Shown in pieces: positions 52,612 through 61,091 of a stretch of 64,000 nt of DNA. A program made the position numbers and the translations under genes. This DNA is from Flavobacteriaceae bacterium (lineage in GTDB: Bacteria > Bacteroidota > Bacteroidia > Flavobacteriales > Flavobacteriaceae), in contig JAGYKX010000007.1 in the NCBI GenBank assembly GCA_018401115.1, forward strand, positions 124,001 to 188,000. The letters run 5' to 3'. The notes beneath the pieces were generated by a model, which saw only the letters and a program-made list of their open reading frames with translations, did not search any database and was not told the origin of the DNA. Each line of letters starts with the position of its first letter. Position 1 is the first letter of the stretch.

Positions 52612-54795
52612 TTAAAAAGAAAAGGTGGCGCCCAACAAAAAGTTGGTTCCCGCCTGGGGATAGTAGCCAGCTCCTTCTATGGTTGTCACAGTCCCTGGAG
52701 TTGAAAAATCGTCGTCGTAGGTGAAAAAATAACCGTTACTCACAAAAAGATTATTAAACAAATTATTCGCCAAAAGATTCAAACTAATCTCCTTAAAAGT
52801 ATGGGAAGGATTCCAAGTGTATTGGGCATTTAAATCCGTATGGCTGTAGCCTTTTAATACCGAGGCAGCTGAGTCTATATTTCCCATGTACTGCTTACCA
52901 ACCCGCTTGTAGAGCATACTTAAAACAAAGTGATCATCTACCTTATACTGGACCATTTGTCCTGCAATAAATCTTGGTGAAAAGGCTATTTGTGTGTTGC
53001 CAAGGTCCCTGAGTTCCCCATCCCTTTTAAAAAAATAGTCTAGATTCCTATGGTCGCTAAAAGATACATTGGCCTGCCATAACCATTTATTTGAGATTTG
53101 TTTCTGAGCATCTATTTCAATTCCTAACCTATAACTATCTCCCACATTGGCCCTGAGTGGCGCCCCCACATCGTTTAAAGCCCCAGTTAAAACCAGTTGG
53201 TCTTTATAACGCATGTAAAATAGGTTGGTATTTAATTGAAAAGAGGGCGACAAATAACGCCATCCCAACTCTATGTCCCTAAGCTGCTCAGGCTTAGGAT
53301 TGCCACTTTCATAGTCATTTCTATTGGGTTCTCTATTCGCCACAGCATAGGAAACATATATACTATTGGTTTTATTGGCTTGATACGTTAGGCCCATTTT
53401 TGGATTGAAAAAACCAAATTGATCATCTACAAGCCCAGTTTCTTCTCCATTGGCCGTATAGCCCACACCCCTGTACTGAAGATCTACAAAAGAAATCCAT
53501 TTTTGACCAAATTGTTGCTGCCACTTCAAATAAATATTCGCATCTGTTTTAGTAGAAAAATCGTCATAATAGCGGTCTCCTATATGCGCTGTGCCCATAT
53601 GCTGTGCCCAGATCACTTCACCAAAATGTGCCCCTTCATACTTGTTTAATGCACCTCCAAGAATGAGCTGTCCCTTATTGGTTTTCTTGGTCACCGAAGT
53701 AGTGAAGCCATAAAAGCTGTTGTCTAACCACCGCCTTCTTATCAAATCAGTAGGCGTATCTTGCGGCAAACCAATGCCGTAAGAACCATCTGTTTCGCCT
53801 TCCTTATACTGCTCAAAATAACCCCTTCCTCTAGTGAAATGAAGGGCAAATTGGGCGTTCCAACCACCCGCTAATACTTCATTCCAATGTAATTGGGCAT
53901 GGTCTTGTTTGTAGTTGTCCTCTTCCTTGTCATGAAATTGAAGGACTCCATTGACATCTGTGTACATTCCAGATGGATTGAATGTTCTGTTTTCACTAAG
54001 GGTTTGTGTATCTATTCCGTTCCATGCCTGGTAAGTAACCTCATGACCACCAAATAAAAGTCCTTTTAAAGTAGTACTGCCTTTTTGATAGGTACCCTGT
54101 AAAAAGTAAGACGACAAACGGGCGCTTGCCCTGTCAATATAGCCATCCGAAACAATACGAGACAGTCTTCCAGAAAGGCCAAAATGGTTGTTTAAAACAC
54201 CTGTGTTAAACTGAACGCTGTTGTTCAAGGTATTAAAACTACCCACAGCGCTTCTGATTTGGGCAGAGGCTTCGGTCGCAACGTCTTTGGTAGAAATATT
54301 TAAACTGGCCCCAAATGCTCCAGCACCATTGGTAGAAGTACCTACCCCTCTTTGTAGTTGTACAGAAGAGACGGAAGAACCAAAATCTGGCAGGTTCACC
54401 CAAAAAGTACCCTGAGACTCTGGGTCGTTATAGGGAATTCCATTAATAGTTACATTGACCCTAGTCGCGTCTGACCCCCTGACCCTAATTCCGGTGTATC
54501 CAATTCCTGCTCCAGCATCTGAAGTAGTGACTACTCCTGGTAAATATTGCAACAAAATAGGTAAATCCTGTCCTAAATTTCTAGACTCAAAATCTTTGGC
54601 CTTTACATTAGAAAAGGATACCCCCATTGCTTTTGTAGCCCTAAGGGCGCTGACAAAAACCTCGTTTAAGGCAATTTCTTTTTGGAGCAAACTGTCTGTT
54701 TGCTTTTTTGGTACACCATTAGTTGGTTGCTTTGTTTGGGCCCAGACTGCTGTTGTGAGCAGCGCTGTAGCCAGTGTAGTGAAAACAATTTTCAT
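52612..54795 (-). CDS. TonB-dependent receptor under TPP riboswitch (probable thiamine uptake)
   Basis: 727 residues. A signal peptide (1-19, TAVWAQ) precedes the plug region (DLPILLQYLPGVVTTSDAGAGIGYTGIRVRG, RVNVTINGIPYNDPESQG), and the barrel ends in the C-terminal aromatic FLLGATFSF. No CarboxypepD_reg domain is evident. A thiamine pyrophosphate riboswitch lies in its leader, so it should import thiamine or a precursor across the outer membrane. A PnuC-type transporter gene follows the same strand upstream, suiting vitamin uptake. Confidence 0.9.
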   Translation of the reverse strand: MKIVFTTLATALLTTAVWAQTKQPTNGVPKKQTDSLLQKEIALNEVFVSALRATKAMGVSFSNVKAKDFESRNLGQDLPILLQYLPGVVTTSDAGAGIGYTGIRVRGSDATRVNVTINGIPYNDPESQGTFWVNLPDFGSSVSSVQLQRGVGTSTNGAGAFGASLNISTKDVATEASAQIRSAVGSFNTLNNSVQFNTGVLNNHFGLSGRLSRIVSDGYIDRASARLSSYFLQGTYQKGSTTLKGLLFGGHEVTYQAWNGIDTQTLSENRTFNPSGMYTDVNGVLQFHDKEEDNYKQDHAQLHWNEVLAGGWNAQFALHFTRGRGYFEQYKEGETDGSYGIGLPQDTPTDLIRRRWLDNSFYGFTTSVTKKTNKGQLILGGALNKYEGAHFGEVIWAQHMGTAHIGDRYYDDFSTKTDANIYLKWQQQFGQKWISFVDLQYRGVGYTANGEETGLVDDQFGFFNPKMGLTYQANKTNSIYVSYAVANREPNRNDYESGNPKPEQLRDIELGWRYLSPSFQLNTNLFYMRYKDQLVLTGALNDVGAPLRANVGDSYRLGIEIDAQKQISNKWLWQANVSFSDHRNLDYFFKRDGELRDLGNTQIAFSPRFIAGQMVQYKVDDHFVLSMLYKRVGKQYMGNIDSAASVLKGYSHTDLNAQYTWNPSHTFKEISLNLLANNLFNNLFVSNGYFFTYDDDFSTPGTVTTIEGAGYYPQAGTNFLLGATFSF

Positions 54796-54816
54796 TCGTA
54801 ATAAAATTAGTACGAA
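54795..54816 (-). promoter_or_regulatory. Hairpin at the receptor start codon
   Basis: Arms TTCGTA and TACGAA with a 10-base loop end at the ATG. It may hide the ribosome-binding region and form part of the riboswitch expression platform; no strong terminator is seen between aptamer and ATG. Confidence 0.4.
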
Positions 54817-54932
54817 TAAAAGGGGCTGTTATTCTGGTTAAAATTCAGTGAAATGGTCGCTTAAAATACACAGATTGAACTTATTTGATCAAAATAAATG
54901 CGCAAATAAAAAACAATAGTAGCTTTTAAGCA

Positions 54933-55015
54933 GTCCCTTGGCAGCATTACCCGCCCAGGTTCCATGGGTATAATCTCAGCTTATTCAATAAATGAAGTTC
55001 GCACCCCTTTGAGAC
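54933..55015 (-). ncRNA. TPP (THI-element) riboswitch aptamer
   Basis: On the minus strand the conserved core segments are present in order: GGGGTGCG, then GCTGAGATTATACCC, GAACCTG, GGTAATGC and AAGGGAC. Flanking GTCTC (55015-55011) and GGGAC (54937-54933) pair as P1. It lies about 137 bases before the receptor ATG. Thiamine pyrophosphate binding should reduce expression. The 54796-55091 gap holds no gene beyond this element and its promoter. Confidence 0.93.
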
Positions 55016-55019
55016 AAAG

Positions 55020-55050
55020 CAAAGATAGGGGGCAAATCCTTAGGGCACAA
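55020..55050 (-). promoter_or_regulatory. Promoter of the TPP riboswitch transcript
   Basis: TTG (55050-55048), a 20-base spacer and TATCTTTG (55027-55020) match the Bacteroidota promoter. The expected transcript start falls at the first base of P1 of the riboswitch. Confidence 0.6.
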
Positions 55051-55091
55051 TCTTTTTTTAAAGAAATATCACTTGGCGTTTCACTGCGCGC

Positions 55092-56630
55092 TTAGTCAGG
55101 CATATGACCTGGATCGAGTAAGTCTAACACAGTTTTTACGGGGGTAAAGGTTTCTTTGGGCACTTCTATAAAAATGGTATTCCATTCCCACATGCCGCCA
55201 TTCCAAAGCCCTGGAAGTTCTAACACTTTGACCCTTTTGCCCAACCGGTTCTTCTCGGCAATAAAAGCAGTAGATGGATTGTTAAAAGCGGAAAGGTCAA
55301 AAGTTTCTCCTTTGTAGTTTTTAATTCCACAGACAATATCTACAGGATTAAAATGGGTAGACGCTTCAAATATTTCCAATTGTTCTGGGTCCTTAACCGC
55401 CACTTGTGAAGCTTCAATAATCTGAAGGCTTTCTTGGCCTGAGCTGTCCTTTATCCAAAATGGGCCCCCTCCTGTTTTCCCTTCATTCTCCACCATACCA
55501 CAAACCCGTATGGGTCTTTGAAATAACTCCAATAAGAAATCGCGTTGCGCTTCTAGAGTCATTTCTTCAAAGTACTCTGGTAAGTTTTTAGAAAAAGTCT
55601 CCTTAAAATAAGTGACCATAAATGCCAAATCGGTGGCATCTAAGAGAATTTCAGAATCTAAGGCTTCGGTGTAAGCAAATAATTGTTGTTGCACCTGCAA
55701 GAGTTTACCCCCCAATATTTTTTTATACTGTAAAGAGGTATCTAAATAATGTGGAGTGCAAACGTTGTCTACATTTTTTATAAAAATAATGTCGGCCTGT
55801 AAGGCCCCCAAATTATCCAATAAAGCACCATGACCCGCTGGATGAAACACCAAACGTCCGTCTTTATCTCTCAGCGGATGCAAATCCAAACCAACCACCA
55901 ATGTGTCTGTTTCCGACTTTTGATGCGAAAATTGAACCTTAAATGGGCCTAAGTCTCTAAATTTATCTGATGCTGAGATCTCCTTTATGGCCGCATTAAA
56001 AGCGTCTAAATGGTGTTCAGAAATTGTAAAATGCAATTGCGCCTTACCCTTACTTTTGGCATAATGCAGGGCTTCCAAAATATGTTCTTCCAAAACCAGC
56101 GGCGTCTGCCCTTCAATTTTATGAAATGGCAATAAAGCCTTTGGTTTATTCCCTAAATTAAGTCCTGGACTTTGCAATAACGCTTTGAGATAGGCCATTA
56201 CAGAAGCAGGAGCGTCAAATGAAAAATCTACAGGAAGCTGCTTTAAAACGGAGTCGTGAAAAGGAAAATGATGGGCTTCCTTTATAAAATCAGATACTTC
56301 TGCATGGGCTTTTAAGTAAGCAGAAAAAGAAAAATCTTTCGCTTCACTAGCCTCCAAAAATGAGAGTAGTGGCTTAAACATTCTCGTTGCCGCCCCTGAA
56401 GCAGGGACAAATTTAACGGCATTTACTGTGTTTTGAGCTGCCTCAAAAAACTGTGCTAATTTTCGCGCCTCCCTAGGTTTTAAAACAGAAATTCCGTCAC
56501 CGACAGTAGCGGCTCTCTCTAAAGCTTGTTTAGGAATACCCCTTCTAAATGTTTTTAAATCTTCTGTAACCTTATCTACAGAGATATTGAGGTCCTTAAA
56601 TTGTTGAATATCTTGAGCGGTCCAAATCAT
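55092..56630 (-). CDS. DUF4301 protein with nucleotidyltransferase-like motifs
   Basis: 512 residues, DUF4301 family, no signal peptide. PASGAATRMFK (76-86) resembles the glycine-rich LAxGxGTRM signature of nucleotidyltransferases; KPKALLPFHKIEG (162-174) resembles the following Lys-Pro-containing block; and HPAGHGALLDNLG with FIKNVDN (263-289) matches the PxGHGD and NxDN blocks of UDP-sugar pyrophosphorylases. I infer a UDPGP-like GT-A fold; this is not an established annotation to my knowledge. It overlaps the upstream kinase gene by four bases and lies just before the TPP-regulated receptor gene. The substrate is unknown. Confidence 0.8.
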   Translation of the reverse strand: MIWTAQDIQQFKDLNISVDKVTEDLKTFRRGIPKQALERAATVGDGISVLKPREARKLAQFFEAAQNTVNAVKFVPASGAATRMFKPLLSFLEASEAKDFSFSAYLKAHAEVSDFIKEAHHFPFHDSVLKQLPVDFSFDAPASVMAYLKALLQSPGLNLGNKPKALLPFHKIEGQTPLVLEEHILEALHYAKSKGKAQLHFTISEHHLDAFNAAIKEISASDKFRDLGPFKVQFSHQKSETDTLVVGLDLHPLRDKDGRLVFHPAGHGALLDNLGALQADIIFIKNVDNVCTPHYLDTSLQYKKILGGKLLQVQQQLFAYTEALDSEILLDATDLAFMVTYFKETFSKNLPEYFEEMTLEAQRDFLLELFQRPIRVCGMVENEGKTGGGPFWIKDSSGQESLQIIEASQVAVKDPEQLEIFEASTHFNPVDIVCGIKNYKGETFDLSAFNNPSTAFIAEKNRLGKRVKVLELPGLWNGGMWEWNTIFIEVPKETFTPVKTVLDLLDPGHMPD

Positions 56631-57193
56631 TTTTTAGCAAGTAAAGCGTCTATATGTGCTACGGCTGTAGCCAATCTAGTTTTCTTATCCCCTTTTAAAA
56701 GGACATAAGGACGGTTGTATTTATCGAGGGTGTCTTTAAAATAAGTGAACATTTCTGCCCTAGCAGTGGGTTTATCCCTAAGGTCGTCTGCCTCCCACGG
56801 CACGTCTATATAAGTTAGGAAATACAAGTTATAGGAATTTTCCAATGCGTATTTTTCAAGTACTGGGTCACAGTATCCAATATAATAGGCTTCAGAATAT
56901 ACTTTAGTCTCCAATAAATCAGTGTCACAAATTAACAAATCTGTCGCTTTTTGGGCCAATTTGTTTTCTAATGCAATTTGTCCGGCTGCAATGGGTAAAA
57001 GATCATGAGGCTCACAAGTCTTGCGTTCTTCATTCCATTTATCTTGCAAATATCCTCTGGCAAACTCAGGCGCCCAAACCGTGTTGTAGTGTCTGGCCAA
57101 CTGTTCAGATAAAGTTGTTTTCCCCGTAGATTCTGGACCAAAAAGGACTACTTTGACAAGTGAAGTGGGCTGTTGCTTAAATTTTTCTTCCAT
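56627..57193 (-). CDS. NadR-like P-loop kinase (AAA ATPase domain)
   Basis: 188 residues. Walker A GPESTGKTT (19-27) and LICDTDLLETKVYSE are characteristic of the ribosylnicotinamide-kinase domain of NadR. The nucleotidyltransferase half of NadR is absent. It overlaps pnuC by 46 bases and DUF4301 by four, so the three are translationally coupled. In the family the kinase traps vitamin or nucleoside imported by PnuC; here thiamine or nicotinamide riboside are both possible, and the TPP riboswitch nearby favours thiamine. Confidence 0.86.
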   Translation of the reverse strand: MEEKFKQQPTSLVKVVLFGPESTGKTTLSEQLARHYNTVWAPEFARGYLQDKWNEERKTCEPHDLLPIAAGQIALENKLAQKATDLLICDTDLLETKVYSEAYYIGYCDPVLEKYALENSYNLYFLTYIDVPWEADDLRDKPTARAEMFTYFKDTLDKYNRPYVLLKGDKKTRLATAVAHIDALLAKK

Positions 57194-57786
57194 GATTGGT
57201 ATCCGAGTAGGGCAATAATAGTAAACAGTATATATTGAAAGGCGGTAAAGGTAAGGCCTTTATACCAATAAAGTGGTATGCTAATCAGGTTCCCTACAAT
57301 CCAAAAATGCCAGTGCTCCCATTTTTTTTTAGCCATAAGCCACATGGCAACAAAGAATATTGCGGTAGTAAAAGTGTCTACATAAGCCGTCCATACTCTA
57401 AACATATCAAAGGACATATATACCACAACCACAAACAAAATAGCGCCAATAAATAAATAGCCGGCTTTACGCCAGTCATTTCTAGAAACTCGAGATATTT
57501 GAGGCTCATGGTGTTCTGTTCCTTTATACCACCAAAACCACCACCCATAAATACTCATTGCGGTGTAATAGCCATTAATCAGCATGTCTCCCAGCAAACC
57601 GTACACCCATAAGATATAAACAAAAATACCTGTGCTCACCAAACCTGTTGGAAAGACAAGTATATTCTCTTTATGGGCAAACCACACAGAGAGCACCCCT
57701 AAAAATACTGCGGTCATCTCCAAGCCAACCAAAATAGGGGACGCCCCAAAATAAGCCCCAAAGAAAAATTCAAATACCTCATTCAT
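57148..57786 (-). CDS. pnuC: PnuC-family vitamin/nucleoside transporter
   Basis: 212 residues, about seven hydrophobic helices. The aromatic block MSIYGWWFWWYKG and HWHFWIVGNLISIPLYWYKGLTFTAFQYILF are typical of PnuC transporters, which carry nicotinamide riboside, riboflavin or thiamine (PnuT) by facilitated diffusion coupled to a kinase. The gene overlaps the kinase gene by 46 bases. PnuT identity is inferred from the nearby TPP-controlled receptor, not from a diagnostic residue. Confidence 0.9.
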   Translation of the reverse strand: MNEVFEFFFGAYFGASPILVGLEMTAVFLGVLSVWFAHKENILVFPTGLVSTGIFVYILWVYGLLGDMLINGYYTAMSIYGWWFWWYKGTEHHEPQISRVSRNDWRKAGYLFIGAILFVVVVYMSFDMFRVWTAYVDTFTTAIFFVAMWLMAKKKWEHWHFWIVGNLISIPLYWYKGLTFTAFQYILFTIIALLGYQSWKKNLSNSPLHLSK

Positions 57787-57803
57787 TTAGCACTATTTAT
57801 CTG

Positions 57804-58487
57804 TTAATAGACACTTCCATTTTTTTTAGCTTCTAAAAAAGCTTCTTTTAATTGGCCCTCTCGGGCCGATGCCTTTTGAATTTCTAACCCCCAAACACCT
57901 CCAAAATCACCTATTTCAAAAAGGTGTATTTCAAAAAATTGTTGGAACCCATTCACTGGTGCACAGGCGGCTAAAATAGCCCCTGAAAACCAAAAGACCC
58001 CAATGTCTTTTAAAAAACTCAATCCTGGGGTCCCGATTATTTTGTATACCGTTTCCTTAGCAGCCCAGATATGAGTCAAGGTAGGCACAGCTGTTTCATT
58101 AGTAGCGCCATAAGTGGTAAATTTATGTGCAATTTTAAGTATCTTATCCCTTTTCATCTCTATATCTATACCAACCGGTATATTTTTATGCACTACCAAA
58201 GCTGTTTGTATAAAAGAATGCGATATTGAGACAAAGCTTCCATCTTTAAGATGGGGTTTACCATGCAAATCATATGATAAATCACTGTCTTGGTAGCCTG
58301 CTATTTTTAACAAATGCCTAATGCTCAAATAAGCCCTTCTATGCAGTTCAGATTTCATATGAGCCAGTCGGTCTTTACTGTAAGCTGCCAGAGAAATACC
58401 CTCTTGCAAAGCAGGCTCAGATTCCGTGACCTCCCACAGATATACCATGCCATTTGAATCTATTGGAATTGTCTTTTGGAGCGGCAT
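57804..58487 (-). CDS. 4'-phosphopantetheinyl transferase, Sfp type
   Basis: 227 residues. The magnesium-binding motif VGIDIE (Asp108, Glu110) and the catalytic WAAKETVYK (Trp141, Lys144, Glu145, Lys149) are intact. It transfers phosphopantetheine from CoA to a carrier-protein Ser. It lies 17 bases upstream of pnuC on the same strand, so may share a transcript although the roles differ. It is divergent from ahcY. Confidence 0.92.
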   Translation of the reverse strand: MPLQKTIPIDSNGMVYLWEVTESEPALQEGISLAAYSKDRLAHMKSELHRRAYLSIRHLLKIAGYQDSDLSYDLHGKPHLKDGSFVSISHSFIQTALVVHKNIPVGIDIEMKRDKILKIAHKFTTYGATNETAVPTLTHIWAAKETVYKIIGTPGLSFLKDIGVFWFSGAILAACAPVNGFQQFFEIHLFEIGDFGGVWGLEIQKASAREGQLKEAFLEAKKNGSVY

Positions 58488-58506
58488 TTAATTCTGAGCT
58501 ATGTTG

Positions 58507-58514
58507 TATCTTTG
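58507..58514 (+). promoter_or_regulatory. -7 promoter element (TATCTTTG) of ahcY
   Basis: Perfect TAnnTTTG, 40 bases before the ATG at 58555; no -33 TTG at standard spacing. Confidence 0.5.
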
Positions 58515-58554
58515 CAACTTAATAATAATACGAAAGTAAAAATAAAAAAAGACT

Positions 58555-59871
58555 ATGAGTGCAAATCCCCTACCCTATGTACCTTATAAGGTAAAAGATA
58601 TTGGATTGGCCAACTGGGGCCGTAAAGAAATTACATTAGCAGAAGCAGAAATGCCTGGGCTAATGGCCTTGAGAGAAGAGTACGGACCTTCTCAACCTTT
58701 AAAAGGTTCTAGGATTGCTGGTTGCCTGCATATGACCATTCAAACAGCGGTACTCATCGAGACCTTAGTAGCTCTGGGTGCAGAGGTAACTTGGAGTTCT
58801 TGTAATATTTTTTCTACACAAGATCACGCAGCAGCAGCTATTGCAGCAGCAGGTATAGCGGTTTACGCCTGGAAAGGAATGAATGAAGAAGAATTTGACT
58901 GGTGTATTGAGCAAACCCTTTTCTTTGGGGAATCTCGCGAGCCGTTGAATATGATCTTAGATGACGGTGGAGATTTAACTAATATGGTATTAGACCAATA
59001 CCCCGAATTAGCTGAGGCCATAAAGGGGCTTTCAGAAGAAACTACCACAGGAGTGCACCGATTATACGAAAGGGTTAAAAAGGGTACCTTACCCATGCCA
59101 GCTATTAATGTAAATGACTCGGTAACCAAATCTAAATTCGACAATAAGTACGGATGTAGAGAATCTGCTGTAGACGCCATTAGACGTGCCACAGATACCA
59201 TGCTTGCTGGAAAAAGAGTGGTAGTTGCAGGATACGGAGACGTTGGAAAAGGAACTGCTGCCTCATTTAAAGGCGCTGGTTCTATAGTAACTGTGACTGA
59301 AATTGATCCTATTTGTGCCCTTCAGGCAGCTATGGATGGTTTTGAAGTGAAGAAAATGGCTTCTGTCATTGGAAATGCAGACATAGTGATTACCACTACT
59401 GGAAATAAAGATATTATTCGTGGAGAGCACTTTGAGGCGTTAAAAGACAAAGCAATTGTTTGTAATATAGGTCACTTTGACAATGAGATAGACATGGGTT
59501 GGCTCAATAAAAACTACGGAAACACAAAAGAGGAGATTAAGCCTCAAGTAGATATGTACACCATTAATGGTAAAAACGTCATTGTACTGGCAGAAGGAAG
59601 ATTGGTAAATCTAGGTTGTGCCACTGGACACCCTAGTTTTGTAATGAGCAACTCTTTTACCAATCAAACATTGGCACAAATAGAGCTTTGGACCAACTCC
59701 AATGCTTATGAGAACAATGTATATATGCTTCCTAAGCACTTAGATGAAAAAGTAGCTGCTTTACATCTGTCTAGACTAGGTGTAGAGTTAGAAACACTCA
59801 ACGAAGAACAAGCAGATTATATTGGAGTTACTGTTCAGGGGCCTTTCAAACCTGAGTATTACAGATACTAA
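58555..59871 (+). CDS. ahcY: S-adenosylhomocysteine hydrolase
   Basis: 438 residues. The NAD-binding motif is [15 protein letters not shown] (~222-236), and substrate blocks include [40 protein letters not shown] and the C-terminal [12 protein letters not shown]. It splits SAH into homocysteine and adenosine in the methyl cycle. Single gene ending in a strong terminator. Confidence 0.96.
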   Translation: MSANPLPYVPYKVKDIGLANWGRKEITLAEAEMPGLMALREEYGPSQPLKGSRIAGCLHMTIQTAVLIETLVALGAEVTWSSCNIFSTQDHAAAAIAAAGIAVYAWKGMNEEEFDWCIEQTLFFGESREPLNMILDDGGDLTNMVLDQYPELAEAIKGLSEETTTGVHRLYERVKKGTLPMPAINVNDSVTKSKFDNKYGCRESAVDAIRRATDTMLAGKRVVVAGYGDVGKGTAASFKGAGSIVTVTEIDPICALQAAMDGFEVKKMASVIGNADIVITTTGNKDIIRGEHFEALKDKAIVCNIGHFDNEIDMGWLNKNYGNTKEEIKPQVDMYTINGKNVIVLAEGRLVNLGCATGHPSFVMSNSFTNQTLAQIELWTNSNAYENNVYMLPKHLDEKVAALHLSRLGVELETLNEEQADYIGVTVQGPFKPEYYRY

Positions 59872-59890
59872 ATACAACCGCTTAATAATA

Positions 59891-59918
59891 AAAAAACCCG
59901 CCAATGGCGGGTTTTTTT
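59891..59918 (+). terminator. Rho-independent terminator of ahcY
   Basis: Stem AACCCGCC/GGCGGGTT with loop AAT, followed by T run; A-rich 5' side means it could act in both directions. Confidence 0.92.
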
Positions 59919-59963
59919 ATACATCAATAGTATTGATTTAAATACTTAAAGAAATAGTTAAGA

Positions 59964-60000
59964 CAAAAAAATCCTATGCTGCGTAAGCAACATAGGATTT
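59964..60000 (-). terminator. Terminator of the rplU-rpmA operon
   Basis: On the minus strand the stem AAATCCTATG/CATAGGATTT with an inner TGC/GCA pairing is followed by a T run (60000 toward 59964). Confidence 0.85.
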
Positions 60001-60023
60001 AAATTATTATTTAAAGCGTACTA

Positions 60024-60284
60024 CTAAGCCTCAAATGGCTCAATAGAAACAAAAGACTTACCGTCTACTTTTTTAGTGAATTTCACTAATCCGTCTACTC
60101 TTGCATGTAATGTGTGGTCTTTACCAGCATATACATTTTCGCCTGGATTGTGTTTAGTTCCACGCTGTCTCACGATGATGTTCCCTGCAATAGCAGCTTG
60201 GCCACCAAAAATCTTAACCCCTAAGCGTTTTGATTCTGATTCTCTACCGTTTTTAGAACTACCTACACCTTTTTTATGTGCCAT
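60024..60284 (-). CDS. rpmA: 50S ribosomal protein L27
   Basis: 86 residues, beginning [25 protein letters not shown], then the L27 block [33 protein letters not shown]-terminal residues reach the peptidyl transferase centre. No Firmicutes-type N-terminal cleavage extension. Second gene of the L21-L27 operon, 26 bases after rplU. Confidence 0.97.
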   Translation of the reverse strand: MAHKKGVGSSKNGRESESKRLGVKIFGGQAAIAGNIIVRQRGTKHNPGENVYAGKDHTLHARVDGLVKFTKKVDGKSFVSIEPFEA

Positions 60285-60310
60285 GATCTATCTATTTTTA
60301 ACTTTATTAT

Positions 60311-60832
60311 TTAGCTTAAAGCAGCAATTAAGTCTGCTTTTTTCATTGCTGAAATTCCTTCAATCCCCTTTGCTTTTGCCAAGTCTTTTAACTCAGCAAC
60401 TGTTTTAGAAGATAGATCTTCCGTAGCTTTAGGAGCAACTTTTTTAGCAGCAGCTGGCTTTGCTTCAGCTGGTTTAGCAGCAGCTTTAGTTGCCGCTTTT
60501 TTAGCAGGTGCTTTAGCGCCAGAAGCAATAATCCCTTCAATTACAATTTCAGAAAGGTATTGTCTGTGACCGTTTTTAACACGGTATCCTTTTCTTCTTT
60601 TCTTTTTGAAAACAATGACTTTGTCTCCTTTAAGATGTTTAATTACCTTGGCCTCTACTGCGGCTCCTTCTATAGCTGGGGCGCCAATGGTAATGTTTTT
60701 ACCGTCTTCTAAAAGCATTACGTTAGAGAAATGAACTTTCTCTCCTTCTGCTTCTGGCAAACGATGAACAAAAACCTTCTGGTCTTTTGCAACTTTAAAT
60801 TGCTGCCCTGCTATCTCTACAATTGCGTACAT
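60311..60832 (-). CDS. rplU: 50S ribosomal protein L21 with C-terminal extension
   Basis: 173 residues; normal L21 is about 103. Residues 1-102 are a complete L21 (AIVEIAGQQFKVAKDQKVFVHRL, KVIVFKKKRRKGYRVKNGHRQ). Residues ~104-136 are an Ala/Lys/Pro linker. Residues ~142-172 (TVAELKDLAKAKGIEGISAM, then KKADLIAALS) form a SAP/Rho-N-like helix-extended-loop-helix, which often binds nucleic acid. A clear promoter lies upstream. Confidence 0.95.
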   Translation of the reverse strand: MYAIVEIAGQQFKVAKDQKVFVHRLPEAEGEKVHFSNVMLLEDGKNITIGAPAIEGAAVEAKVIKHLKGDKVIVFKKKRRKGYRVKNGHRQYLSEIVIEGIIASGAKAPAKKAATKAAAKPAEAKPAAAKKVAPKATEDLSSKTVAELKDLAKAKGIEGISAMKKADLIAALS

Positions 60833-60880
60833 AGCTAATGATTAATAGTTAATTAACGCCCAAATAAGTTTAGGCGGGTG

Positions 60881-60911
60881 CAAATATACGCTTTCTCATT
60901 TGATATACAAA
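60881..60911 (-). promoter_or_regulatory. Consensus promoter of the rplU-rpmA operon
   Basis: On the minus strand TTTG (60911-60908), exactly 19 bases, then TATATTTG (60888-60881): a perfect match to the Bacteroidota TTTG-N19-TAnnTTTG promoter. The leader to the ATG at 60832 is about 45 bases. Confidence 0.85.
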
Positions 60912-61091
60912 TCCTTTTTTTAAAGAAAACAACTGAAATATTTCAAACATAATTAACCTATAATCTATAAAGAGATGCCGATAATCTTAATTTGGACCTC
61001 AAAATTTTATTTTAAGTACCATAATGACCTATCTTAGTGTAACATTTTTAGGTTTTAATACACCTATAATTAAATATAAATTTAAAGAAGC

